Of a stretch of 64,000 nucleotides of DNA, positions 53,260 to 64,000 are shown piece after piece (the first letter of the stretch is position 1; each line of letters opens with the position of its first letter). The notes under the pieces are model-generated. The model was not told the origin of the DNA. It saw only the letters and a list, made by a program, of their open reading frames with translations, and searched no databases. The position numbers and the translations under genes were made by a program. The stretch is from assembly GCF_900880625.1 (NCBI RefSeq), contig NZ_CAAHFB010000006.1, forward strand, positions 1 to 64,000. The letters are read 5' to 3'. This DNA is from Halorhabdus rudnickae. GTDB taxonomy: Archaea > Halobacteriota > Halobacteria > Halobacteriales > Haloarculaceae.

Positions 53260-54636
53260 ATGATGGAGCGTGGGCCGATCCACGTTCTCGTCGTCGATGA
53301 CAGCGAGTTCTTCGCCGAGATGACTGCCGATACCTTGGCGACCGAACACGGATTCGAGACGTTCGCCCGGACGAGCGCACAGGAGGGGATCGAGTTCCTG
53401 GAAGACGAGCAGGTCGACTGTATCGTCTCCGATTACGAGATGCCCGAGCGGAACGGTCTCAAGTTTCTCGAAGCCGTCAGGGAGACCCTCGGAGAAGAGA
53501 CCCCGTTCGTCTTGCTGACCGGTCGCGGAGACGAAGAGGTCGCGAGCGAGGCGATCGCGTCCGGAGTCGACGACTACTTCCTGAAACTCGAGGTCGTCGA
53601 AGACGAGGAGTACGGTCGGCTCGCAAAGCGGATCCGGAGCGTCGTCAGCGAGAACCGCGCCCAACAGAAGTACGAACTCCTGGTCTCGACATCGCCGGAT
53701 GGGATCGCACATGTAGCCAGCGACGGGACGATACTCACGGCGAATCCGGCGCTTGCAGCGGACGTCGGCTCCGCGCGTGAAGCCGTCATCGGCAGTACCC
53801 TCCCCGAGTTGTTCGGCGATGTCGGTGAGGAGCGTCTCGCAACGGGACGGGCCGTCATCAACGACACCGAACCCGAACGGACCGAGGACGTTTTCGAGGG
53901 CAAGCACTTCCACAACATCTTCGTCCCGGTCGATTTCGACAGCGACCGCGACACGTTTCAACTCATCTCGCGGGATATAACCCAACGCAAGGAACGCGAA
54001 CGGGAGCTACAGCGCCAAAACGAACGACTGGAAACGTTCGCCAGCGTGATCAGCCACGATCTCAGGAACCCGCTCGAAGTGGCACGGGGATCCGCACAAC
54101 TGCTCGCCGAAGAATGTAGAGACAGGGACGCTCTCGACAGGATGAACCGCGCACTGGCGCGGATGGACCGACTGATCGACGACGTCTTAACCCTTGCACG
54201 ACAGGGCGAGGCCGCACACCAGCCCGACGCGGTCGAACTCGAACGTGTCGCCGAGGAGGCCTGGGCAAACGTCAAGACGGGTGCTGCGCGGATCGAGATC
54301 GGCGATGGAGGGACGATCGAGGCGGATCCAAGTCGGCTCCAAGAGCTACTGGAAAACCTATTCAGCAACGCTGTTTGTCACGGCGGCGATGACGTGACGG
54401 TTCAGGTTGCTACCAACAGCAACGGATTCTCCGTCGAAGACGACGGCCCCGGTATTCCGAACGAACGTCGGGAAGAAGTGTTCGAGCTCGGATATTCGAC
54501 AGCAGATGACGGAACCGGTATCGGCCTGTCCATCGTCAAACAGATTGCGTCCGCACACGAGTGGGGCGTCGATATCGCGGACGGGGACGACAGCGGGACG
54601 CGATTCGTGTTCTCCGACGTTACATTCATCGAGTGA
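53260..54636 (+). CDS. Response-regulator/PAS/histidine kinase hybrid
   Basis: 458 residues, cytoplasmic (no membrane helix). Receiver domain with phospho-acceptor Asp58 (VSDYEMPERNG) and acid pair Asp13/Asp14; a PAS domain (LVSTSPDGIAHVASDGTILTANPAL); then HisKA with His266 (VISHDLRNPLEVARG) and HATPase boxes N (ENLFSNAVCHGG), G1 (VEDDGPGIPN) and G2 (GTGIGLSIVKQI). The receiver at the N-terminus suggests phosphorelay input from another kinase. ATG at 53260 is preferred because it follows a ggagg at 53242; the TTG at 53224 is rejected. Confidence 0.92.
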   Translation: MMERGPIHVLVVDDSEFFAEMTADTLATEHGFETFARTSAQEGIEFLEDEQVDCIVSDYEMPERNGLKFLEAVRETLGEETPFVLLTGRGDEEVASEAIASGVDDYFLKLEVVEDEEYGRLAKRIRSVVSENRAQQKYELLVSTSPDGIAHVASDGTILTANPALAADVGSAREAVIGSTLPELFGDVGEERLATGRAVINDTEPERTEDVFEGKHFHNIFVPVDFDSDRDTFQLISRDITQRKERERELQRQNERLETFASVISHDLRNPLEVARGSAQLLAEECRDRDALDRMNRALARMDRLIDDVLTLARQGEAAHQPDAVELERVAEEAWANVKTGAARIEIGDGGTIEADPSRLQELLENLFSNAVCHGGDDVTVQVATNSNGFSVEDDGPGIPNERREEVFELGYSTADDGTGIGLSIVKQIASAHEWGVDIADGDDSGTRFVFSDVTFIE

Positions 54637-54803
54637 AGCGGCTGTCGGATCGAGTTTGGGTCAGCCGATAGATCGCCGCCACGAACACGTCGTGGACGCC
54701 GGAATTGAATCCCTGAGCTGGTTCTTCGCCGGATCGGTTCCGAAGCCGTCTCCCGGCCGCCCGGGTCGTTAGCCTTTAGCCGCGGGGGGGCCAACCGCGG
54801 GCA

Positions 54804-56291
54804 ATGACTGCCCAAGCCACCCAGCAACGGGATCTCGCGGTCGTGATCGGGCTGGAAGTCCACGTCCAGCTCGAAACCGACACGAAGATCTTCTGTGGCT
54901 GCTCGACAGACCTCGCCGAAGCCGAGCCCAACACGCACACCTGCCCGGTGTGTCTCGGCCTTCCTGGATCGCTGCCGGTACTCAACGAAGGTGCCGTCGA
55001 GGCCGCCGTCAGAGTGGGGAAGGCCATCGACGCCGACATTCCCGAACAGACTCACTTCCACCGGAAAAATTACTACTATCCCGACCTACCGAAGAACTTC
55101 CAGATCAGCCAGTACGACGCGCCGATCTGTGCGGACGGCAAGTTGGAATTCACCGTCGAAAGTGATCGCCGCACAGTCGGGATCGAACGTGCCCACCTCG
55201 AAGAGGACCCGGGAAGCCTCCAGCACGCCGGCGGCAACATCGACACGGCCGACTACACGCTGGTGGACTACAACCGTGCTGGCGTCCCCCTGATGGAGGT
55301 CGTTACCGAGCCAGACTTCCGGGACGCCACTGAAGTCCGGGCCTTCCTCGCCAAGCTGGAGGAAGTCTTAGAGTACCTGGGTGTCTTCGACGCGACGCGG
55401 GACGGGTCGCTCCGTATCGACGCCAACCTCTCGTTGGTCGACGCCGCGGACGTAGACGAGGATGGGGAGATCAGCGACGAGGTGCTCACCGAGGCCAACC
55501 GGACGGAGGTCAAGAACATCTCCAGTCACAAGGGCGCAGAGAAGGCACTGGCCTACGAGGCCCAGCGCCAGAAGAACGCCGTCCAGCGCGGCCGAGAAGT
55601 CGAGCAAGAGACCCGCCACTGGGACGAGTCACGGGGCATCACGGTCTCGATGCGCTCGAAGGAAGAGGAGAAGGACTACCGGTACTTCCGGGAAGCCGAT
55701 CTGCCGCCCCTGGAGGTCAGTCACTGGAAAGAAGAGCTGTCGATCCCGGAGCTGCCCGACGCTCGACGCGAGCGCTTCGGCGAGGAGTACGGCCTCAACG
55801 AGGAGGCTGCCTCGAAGCTCACCACGACCAAGCAGGTCGCGGACTTCTACGAGGACCTGGCCGCCGAGTTCGATCCCGACCTCGTGGCGACCTGGGTCGC
55901 CGACGAACTCCTGGGCGAACTCAACTACCGCGACATGGCAATCACCGACGTCGCGGACCGTCTCGACGAGATCGAGCGCCTCGTCGAACTCGTCGCGAGC
56001 GAGGAGATCACCGCCAAGAACGCCCGCGAAACGGTCCTGCGGGGAATGCTCGACGACGGCGAGGCTCCGGATACGATCGTCGACCGGGAGGGCCTTGGCA
56101 AGACCGGGGGCGACGAACTCCAGGGCGCTGTCGAGGAAGCCATCGACGAGAACCCCGACGCAGTCGAAGACTACCACGACGGGGAGGGCGGCGCGATCAA
56201 CTTCCTCGTCGGCCAGGTGATGCAAAAGACCGGGGGCTCGGCCGACCCCGGGGACGTCAATCAGCTATTGCGGGAGGAACTCGAAGACTGA
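54804..56291 (+). CDS. gatB: Aspartyl/glutamyl-tRNA(Asn/Gln) amidotransferase subunit B
   Basis: 495 residues. GatB signatures are VIGLEVHVQLETDTKIFCGC with the zinc Cys set (CGCSTD, HTCPVCLG), FHRKNYYYPDLPKNFQISQYD and the C-terminal YqeY/tail domain (ENPDAVEDYHDGEGGAINFLVGQVMQKT). It forms Gln- or Asn-tRNA by transamidation together with GatA and GatC, which are not in this window. A cctttagcc box lies 27 bases before the ATG. Confidence 0.96.
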   Translation: MTAQATQQRDLAVVIGLEVHVQLETDTKIFCGCSTDLAEAEPNTHTCPVCLGLPGSLPVLNEGAVEAAVRVGKAIDADIPEQTHFHRKNYYYPDLPKNFQISQYDAPICADGKLEFTVESDRRTVGIERAHLEEDPGSLQHAGGNIDTADYTLVDYNRAGVPLMEVVTEPDFRDATEVRAFLAKLEEVLEYLGVFDATRDGSLRIDANLSLVDAADVDEDGEISDEVLTEANRTEVKNISSHKGAEKALAYEAQRQKNAVQRGREVEQETRHWDESRGITVSMRSKEEEKDYRYFREADLPPLEVSHWKEELSIPELPDARRERFGEEYGLNEEAASKLTTTKQVADFYEDLAAEFDPDLVATWVADELLGELNYRDMAITDVADRLDEIERLVELVASEEITAKNARETVLRGMLDDGEAPDTIVDREGLGKTGGDELQGAVEEAIDENPDAVEDYHDGEGGAINFLVGQVMQKTGGSADPGDVNQLLREELED

Positions 56292-56406
56292 ACCAGTGGC
56301 GACGGGTTTGGGAGGCCGAGAGACTGTTCGAGACGTGACTCCGGGACGCGGAAACCATCGTTCTCCCCCAATCTTACGGACTGTTAGTGCGTACACCCGC
56401 TAGACC

Positions 56407-56604
56407 ATGCCTGCCGAACCACGCTTCGAGCTGTTCGTGGATGCAGCCGACGAATGGCGCTGGCGGCTCGTCGCGGCCAACGGCGAGATCATCGCCGATG
56501 GCGCCGAAGGATACGTCTCGAAACAGGGGGCCAGACGCGGGATCGAGAGCGTCAAGCGCGTCGCCGGGGACGCGCCCGTCGTCGATACCTCGGGCGGTCA
56601 ATAA
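56407..56604 (+). CDS. YegP/DUF1508-like small protein
   Basis: 65 residues (FELFVDAADEWRWRLVAANG then EIIADGAEGYVSKQGARRGIESVK). This is the single-repeat form of the DUF1508 (HVO_2922-type) beta-beta-alpha unit, whose function is unknown. It is a clean stand-alone gene between gatB and the cation ATPase. Confidence 0.85.
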   Translation: MPAEPRFELFVDAADEWRWRLVAANGEIIADGAEGYVSKQGARRGIESVKRVAGDAPVVDTSGGQ

Positions 56605-56950
56605 ATCTGATCGCGGGCGAGCAGTGACCTTCCCGCCCGAGCGCGTTTCCACCAGAATACGGCTATCGCGGCCGGTATCCGGACGCTCACAGCCAGAAAC
56701 GTACGATTTTGCGATACGCCGACGATACTGGACCCCGGTCCGAAGAAGGACTAATACGCCCGAATTTGGACTCCTCAGACGAAATATGTGATTTATTACC
56801 CTGTCCGTCGTTGCTGGGAACGATTGTCAATGGACGTGACAGAGAACCGCCACTTTCCGAGTCGAGTTGTTTCGTCGATACCTCAGCGCCCGGCAGCTAG
56901 TCAACAGCCACCCAGGCCCGTGAACCGCCGCGGGCGGACCTGAGAGGACG
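56605..56950. other. 346-base intergenic region before the P-type ATPase
   Basis: No supported gene. A 63-codon frame at 56709-56900 has atypical composition. An AT-rich patch gaaatatgtgatttattacc (56781-56800) is a possible promoter element far upstream of the ATPase ATG at 56951, which would give a leader of about 130 bases. No hairpin or repeat is seen. Confidence 0.3.
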
Positions 56951-59680
<2,730 letters not shown>

Positions 59681-59682
59681 TC

Positions 59683-60282
59683 TCAGATCCCTAGCCACTC
59701 GTCGACCCGAACCTCGTAGCCGTTCGACCGACAGAATCTCGCGGCCTCACGCCGCACCTCCCGTGATCCGGGGAGTTTCCCTGTCTCGTCGATGCGATCG
59801 ACGATCCACTCGGTGATGACATCGATCCCCTCGTCGTCATCATCTGCCTCGATCGCCGCGAGCGCCTGCAGGGTCTTCCGGTAGGCGTCACGGCGGGACC
59901 CGCCGAAGTCGGCGTCCTGCAGGTCGTCGCTCGCTTCGATGATCCGTTTCATCGCGGCCGCGACGGTGGGCCGCTGAACCTGGACGCTGACTGCGGCAGG
60001 TGAGTCGAGGGTTTCGGCGTCAGTGTCGGGGAGTAGTTCCTCGAGCCGAAACGTGCCATCCGGCGACTCGATCTGCCGGTCACCGACCGTCTCGACCACG
60101 TCGGCTGCGGTCGTCGGGTACGATAGCGTTTCGAGGGCGTCTTCCAGTTCGCCGAGTTCGGTCGCTGGAATCGGCGGCTCCGGTTCGTCACGCCGCTGGA
60201 GTTCCGTCTCGAGTTCGCGCTCGCGCTGTCGTCGCTCGGCGTCGTGGGCCTGTTTGTCTCGGCCTTGTTTGTCGTCTGCCAT
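59683..60282 (-). CDS. Haloarchaeal conserved protein (DUF5789-like)
   Basis: 199 residues. The N-terminus MADDKQGRDKQAHDAERRQR and the following Glu/Arg-rich helix, then a segment ELGELEDALETLSYPTTAADVV, fit a haloarchaeal family I recall as DUF5789. Two further helical parts (RPTVAAAMKRIIEASDDLQDAD; REVRREAARFCRSNGYEVRVDEW) follow. The ATG at 60282 is preferred by similarity; an in-frame ATG at 60309 is closer to the leaderless distance from the TATA-like gttttatttg (minus strand). Function unknown. Confidence 0.8.
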   Translation of the reverse strand: MADDKQGRDKQAHDAERRQRERELETELQRRDEPEPPIPATELGELEDALETLSYPTTAADVVETVGDRQIESPDGTFRLEELLPDTDAETLDSPAAVSVQVQRPTVAAAMKRIIEASDDLQDADFGGSRRDAYRKTLQALAAIEADDDDEGIDVITEWIVDRIDETGKLPGSREVRREAARFCRSNGYEVRVDEWLGI

Positions 60283-60368
60283 TCCCCGAGGTTCGGTCCC
60301 AAGACTCATAGACCTATTGCTCAAATAAAACGTAAGACTAGACATATGTTTGACAGAATCAGCGGGAT

Positions 60369-60680
60369 ATGAACGACGAACCCAACGAGATCATCGAGCG
60401 GACGGACATGCTGATTGAGGAGACAGCCCACGAGCGGACGAAACCACTCGACGACGGTGTCGATCCGATCGCCAGGGAACACAGAGAGAGACCATTCGGC
60501 GCGGAGCAAAGATCGACGATACTGGTGGATAACTCCGAGAAGCATGCGGTTCACCGGCTGCTGCAATCGGGTGTACGTCACGGGCGCGAGCGTGCAACAC
60601 GTGCGCGCCTTGTCCCACTCACGTCTTGCGATTTTCGCGCCGAAAGACATATGAGACGTTCTGCGCGTAGCGAGGGATAA
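60369..60680 (+). other. Doubtful 103-codon frame in the 428-base gap before topA
   Basis: The first ~65 residues (MNDEPNEIIERTDMLIEETA onward) have the acidic composition of real haloarchaeal proteins and a possible TATA (gacatatg) lies 24 bases upstream. The last ~35 residues are Arg-rich like out-of-frame sequence, so the frame may be a decayed or frameshifted gene. I do not recognise any family. Confidence 0.2.
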
Positions 60681-60711
60681 TGAGCCAGCTACCGATCGGT
60701 GGTGATCGTAG

Positions 60712-63198
60712 ATGCGGCTGATCGTCACCGAGAAGGACAACGCCGCCCGGCGGATCGCCGAGATCCTCAGTGGGGACTCGGCGAGCGCCGAACGGACCAA
60801 CGGCGTCAACGTCTATCGATGGGGGGGCCAGCTCGTCGTCGGCCTCTCGGGGCACGTCGTCGGCGTCGACTTCCCGCCGGAGTACTCGGAGTGGCGTGAC
60901 GTCGAACCTGCCGAGTTGATCGACGCCGACATCGTCACGATGCCAACGCGGGAAAACATCGTCGCGACGCTTCGCAGTCTCGCCCGGAAATCCGACGAGG
61001 TCGTCATCGCGACCGACTACGACCGCGAGGGCGAACTCATCGGCAAGGAGGCCTACGAGTTGATCCGCGAGGAGACCGACGCCCCGGTCGAGCGCGTGCG
61101 CTTCTCATCGATCACCGAACGGGAAGTCCGAGAGGCCTTCGAGAACCCCGACGAAATCGACTTCGATCTCGCGGCAGCAGGACAAGCCCGCCAGATCGTC
61201 GACCTGATCTGGGGGGCAGCACTGACGCGCTTCCTTTCGCTTTCGGCCAAGCAACTCGGCAACGACTTCATCTCGGTCGGCCGGGTCCAGAGCCCGACGC
61301 TGAAGCTGATCGTCGACCGCGAACGCGAGATCGAGGCCTTCGATCCCGACGATTACTGGGAGATCGTCACCGATCTCGCCAAGAACGGCCAGGGGTTCGA
61401 AGCTCAGTACTTCTACGACGACGACGGCAGCGAGGCCGAGCGTATCTGGGCGGAAAATGCGGCCGATGCAGCCTACGCCGATCTTCGTGAGTCCGGGACA
61501 GCAACTGTTACCGAAGTCCGACGACGGACGCGAACCGACGATCCGCCCGCGCCGTTCAATACGACCGCCTTCATTTCGGCGGCGAGTTCTCTGGGCTACT
61601 CTGCCCAGCGCGCCATGTCGCTGGCCGAAGAACTCTACACTGACGGGTATCTCACCTACCCGCGGACGGACAACACCGTCTACCCCGACGATCTCGACCC
61701 TGGGGAACTATTGGGTGCCTTCGAAGGTAGTTATGAGTTCGGCGACGACGCGGAGTCCCTGCTCGCCCAGGACGAGATCGAGCCAACCCGTGGGGAAACT
61801 GAATCGACCGACCACCCGCCGATCCACCCGACCGGCGAACTCCCCGACCGTGATGACATCGGCGCGGACGCCTGGGAGGTCTACGAACTCGTCGTTCGCC
61901 GATTTTTCGCGACCGTTGCCGAGCCGGCGACCTGGGCGCATCTGCGAGTCGTCGCGGAAGCTTCGGGGCGGTCGCTGAAGGCCAATGGCAAGCGGCTGCT
62001 CGAAGAGGGATACCATGCGGTCTATCCCTACTCGTCGGCGGGTGAGACCGTCGTTCCAGAGGTCAGCGAGGGCGAGGAACTGTCGATCGAGGACGTCGAA
62101 CTCGAAGCCAAGCAGACCCAGCCGCCACGCCGCTACGGCCAGTCGCGGCTCATCCAGCACATGGAGGAGATGGGGATCGGGACGAAAGCCACGCGACACA
62201 ACATCGTCGAAAAGCTCTACGACCGGGGATATGTCGAGAACGATCCGCCCCGGCCCACGAAACTCGCCGAAGCGGTCGTCACAGCCGCCGAGGAGTACGC
62301 CGACCACATCGTCAGCGAGGAGATGACCGCCCAGCTCGAGGCGGACATGACCGCCATCGCCGAGGGTGAGGCGACCTTGGAGAACGTGACCGAGGAATCC
62401 CGAGAGATGCTTGGCGAGATCTTCGAGGAGTTGCGCGCGTCCCGCGAAGAGATCGGCGAGTTCCTCCAGGAATCACTGAAGGCCGACCGAACGCTCGGCC
62501 CCTGTCCGGAGTGCGGCGAGGACCTGCTGATCCGACGTAGTCGCCAGGGCTCGTACTTCGTCGGCTGTGACGGCTTCCCGGAGTGTCGGTTCACGCTCCC
62601 GCTACCGAGTAGCGGCGAGCCACAGGTGATGGACGAGAGCTGCGAGGAACACGACCTCCGGCACGTCAAGATGCTGGCTGGCCGGGACACGTTCGTCCAC
62701 GGCTGTCCGCGCTGCAAGGCCGAGGAAGCCGACGAGAGCGAGGACCGTGTGATCGGCGACTGTCCCAAGTGTGGCAACAGTCACGACGGCGAACTCGCGA
62801 TCAAGCACCTTCGATCGGGATCGCGGCTGGTGGGCTGTACGCGCTATCCCGACTGTGAGTACTCGCTGCCGTTGCCCCGCCGAGGGGAAATTGTCGTGAC
62901 CGACGAGACCTGCGAGGAGCACGACCTGCCACACATCGAGGTCCACGACGACGGTGACGACGAACCCTGGGAACTGGGGTGTCCCATCTGCAACTACGAG
63001 GAGTTCCAGGCCCGCAACGCCGTCGAAGATCTGGAGGACCTCGACGGGATCGGCCCGGCGACGGCCGAGAAGCTCGAGGACGCAGGCGTCGAAGCACCCG
63101 AGGATCTCGAAGAGGTGGATCCGGACGCTGTCGCCGGGAACGTCCAGGGCATCAGCGCCGATCGAATCCGAGAGTGGCAGACCGAGTTGTCGGCCTGA
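60712..63198 (+). CDS. topA: DNA topoisomerase I (type IA)
   Basis: 828 residues. The Toprim domain is at the N-terminus (MRLIVTEKDNAARRIAEILS; ATDYDREGELIG with the acidic triad). The catalytic Tyr316 lies in DGYLTYPRTDNTVYP. Zinc ribbons follow from about residue 597 (CPECGEDLLIRRSRQGSYFVGC; CPKCGNSHDGELAIKHL), ending with a helix-hairpin-helix segment (DLDGIGPATAEKLEDAGVEAPED, about 775-795). It relaxes negative supercoils and decatenates DNA. The C-terminal helix-hairpin-helix after the zinc fingers is an added DNA-binding element. Confidence 0.96.
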   Translation: MRLIVTEKDNAARRIAEILSGDSASAERTNGVNVYRWGGQLVVGLSGHVVGVDFPPEYSEWRDVEPAELIDADIVTMPTRENIVATLRSLARKSDEVVIATDYDREGELIGKEAYELIREETDAPVERVRFSSITEREVREAFENPDEIDFDLAAAGQARQIVDLIWGAALTRFLSLSAKQLGNDFISVGRVQSPTLKLIVDREREIEAFDPDDYWEIVTDLAKNGQGFEAQYFYDDDGSEAERIWAENAADAAYADLRESGTATVTEVRRRTRTDDPPAPFNTTAFISAASSLGYSAQRAMSLAEELYTDGYLTYPRTDNTVYPDDLDPGELLGAFEGSYEFGDDAESLLAQDEIEPTRGETESTDHPPIHPTGELPDRDDIGADAWEVYELVVRRFFATVAEPATWAHLRVVAEASGRSLKANGKRLLEEGYHAVYPYSSAGETVVPEVSEGEELSIEDVELEAKQTQPPRRYGQSRLIQHMEEMGIGTKATRHNIVEKLYDRGYVENDPPRPTKLAEAVVTAAEEYADHIVSEEMTAQLEADMTAIAEGEATLENVTEESREMLGEIFEELRASREEIGEFLQESLKADRTLGPCPECGEDLLIRRSRQGSYFVGCDGFPECRFTLPLPSSGEPQVMDESCEEHDLRHVKMLAGRDTFVHGCPRCKAEEADESEDRVIGDCPKCGNSHDGELAIKHLRSGSRLVGCTRYPDCEYSLPLPRRGEIVVTDETCEEHDLPHIEVHDDGDDEPWELGCPICNYEEFQARNAVEDLEDLDGIGPATAEKLEDAGVEAPEDLEEVDPDAVAGNVQGISADRIREWQTELSA

Positions 63199-63218
63199 CA
63201 CCGGCCGACCGGGTCGAC

Positions 63219-63230
63219 TTGCTTTTTTCG
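63219..63230 (+). terminator. Probable topA transcript end (T-run)
   Basis: A T6 run (63223-63228) follows the topA stop by 25 bases, after a GC-rich segment with a weak hairpin (ggcc...ggcc). The gene beyond is convergent, so a transcript end is expected here. Archaeal termination depends mainly on T-runs. Confidence 0.55.
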
Positions 63231-63236
63231 TGTCGA

Positions 63237-64000
63237 TCAGTAGACGACGCGCTGGATGAGCCGTCCGATCAGTCCGGGCTGTCCGTCGCTTCCCGGGTGT
63301 AACACGAGGGCGTTGCCACGTTTCGCGATGTCGACGCCGGGACCATCACGAAGGACCGCACTCCCGGTGTCCGCAACGACCACAACATCGGCATCCTCGG
63401 TCGCACGGACGAGTGCGGCCGCGTCGTCGTCGCTCTCGACGATCGCCGATTCGGTCGGGACCGAACAGAGATCGGCCATCTCGGCGTGGTATTCGTCGAC
63501 TGAATCACGCCGCTCCTGCGTCGCATCCGGTGTGACCCCATGGACGAGTTCGATCGTCGCGTCACGGGCTGTCGCGAGCAGGTTCGCGATTCGTACCTTC
63601 TCGGGATCGAACGGCCCGCCATCGTCGACCAGGGCGATGCGATCGATCCCGTCCAGACTCTCGGCATCGACGCCCAGCACGTCGAACGAGCGACTCGGGC
63701 CCATGATCACGTCCGAAAGTTTCTCGGTGAAGGTTGGGCCGGTTTCGTCGACGACGACCAGATCGTAACCGTGGAGGTCGGCGACGTTCGCCACCGTCCG
63801 ATCGACATCGTGACTGACGATCTCCCCGTACTCGACGGGGACACCTGCGTTCTCTGCGAGCGCAGCCGTCCGTTCCTCGAACACCTGATCAGCCTCCGAG
63901 AGCGTCGACTCGGCGTACGACAGCGGCGTCTGGTCGGGCACCTGATCGAACTGGACGACGGTAACACTCCCGTTCCGGGCGCGAGCGACCGGGATCGCCA
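63237..64000 (-). CDS. UspA-domain protein, C-terminal part (runs off the window)
   Basis: At least 254 residues are open to the edge without a supported start; the start in the visible frame is beyond base 64000. Two tandem stress-protein-like domains are seen: GSVTVVQFDQVPDQTPLSYA with GYDLVVVDETG, then IDRIALVDDGGPFDPEKV with ADVVVVADTGSAV. The first phrase with TPLS is typical of the soluble tail of haloarchaeal amino acid permease-UspA fusions, so the missing N-terminus may be a transporter. This is inference. It converges on topA. Confidence 0.6.
   Translation of the reverse strand, partial: AIPVARARNGSVTVVQFDQVPDQTPLSYAESTLSEADQVFEERTAALAENAGVPVEYGEIVSHDVDRTVANVADLHGYDLVVVDETGPTFTEKLSDVIMGPSRSFDVLGVDAESLDGIDRIALVDDGGPFDPEKVRIANLLATARDATIELVHGVTPDATQERRDSVDEYHAEMADLCSVPTESAIVESDDDAAALVRATEDADVVVVADTGSAVLRDGPGVDIAKRGNALVLHPGSDGQPGLIGRLIQRVVY

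Noticed and set aside
56709-56900. 63-codon frame before the P-type ATPase
   Set aside because: Composition unlike haloarchaeal proteins, no promoter spacing and no recognisable family.

Overview
The window is chromosomal DNA of a halophilic archaeon (class Halobacteria). Supporting signs are GC-rich, strongly acidic proteins; many genes with a TATA-like box 25-30 bases before the start codon and no leader; Tat-lipoprotein signals; a ferredoxin-linked 2-oxoacid oxidoreductase; a haloarchaeal cox cluster; MfnA; and 4-base start/stop overlaps between operon partners. The family cannot be fixed from the sequence alone.

Layout. Bases 1-1480 are the right part of an ISH6-like insertion sequence. 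It cuts off the 3' end of a TadC/PilC-like pilus membrane gene whose partner secretion ATPase is intact (1992-4274). The transposase is itself rearranged: 517 bases are present as a perfect inverted copy (42-558 against 567-1083), and a further direct copy starts at base 1. Both fold points sit on short inverted repeats. From 4.4 to 13.5 kb come an Lrp regulator with an aminotransferase, a thioredoxin-fold protein, a membrane protein with a PQQ-type lipoprotein, an mscS gene broken by one stop codon, an O-methyltransferase, CheC, a degenerate stress protein and a histidine kinase. From 13.8 to 22 kb lie central-metabolism genes (porAB-like oxidoreductase, Lrp regulator, DHH phosphoesterase, CBS-ParB-like protein, acetyl-CoA synthetase). 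From 21.9 to 25.1 kb is a cox neighbourhood: heme-copper oxidase subunit I plus four small membrane proteins, one of only 28 residues, and an 82-base hairpin.

From 25.3 to 43 kb follow a large three-part protein (beta-rich head, low-complexity linker with coiled coil, nuclease-like tail), a small winged-helix regulator, purA, Trm112, a DR2241/CbiX pair split by an HtpX-lipoprotein operon, cysS, metG, and several gene remnants (Gfo/Idh/MocA oxidoreductase, DUF429, LiaF-like). From 43 to 56 kb are mfnA, PhzF, a Tat-lipoprotein hydrolase, a phosphoribosyltransferase-winged-helix protein, an AEC transporter, the coiled-coil protein/smc/scpA operon, a response-regulator/kinase hybrid and gatB. The last part carries a P2A-type cation ATPase, a DUF5789-like protein, topA and the C-terminal part of a UspA-domain protein running off the edge.

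Most of the window is ordinary core genome. The strongest unusual signal is the nested inverted triplication inside the insertion sequence. Other points of interest are the 82-base palindrome in the cox cluster, the three-part 869-residue protein, and the number of recently damaged genes. No defence island, CRISPR array, tRNA or rRNA gene was seen.
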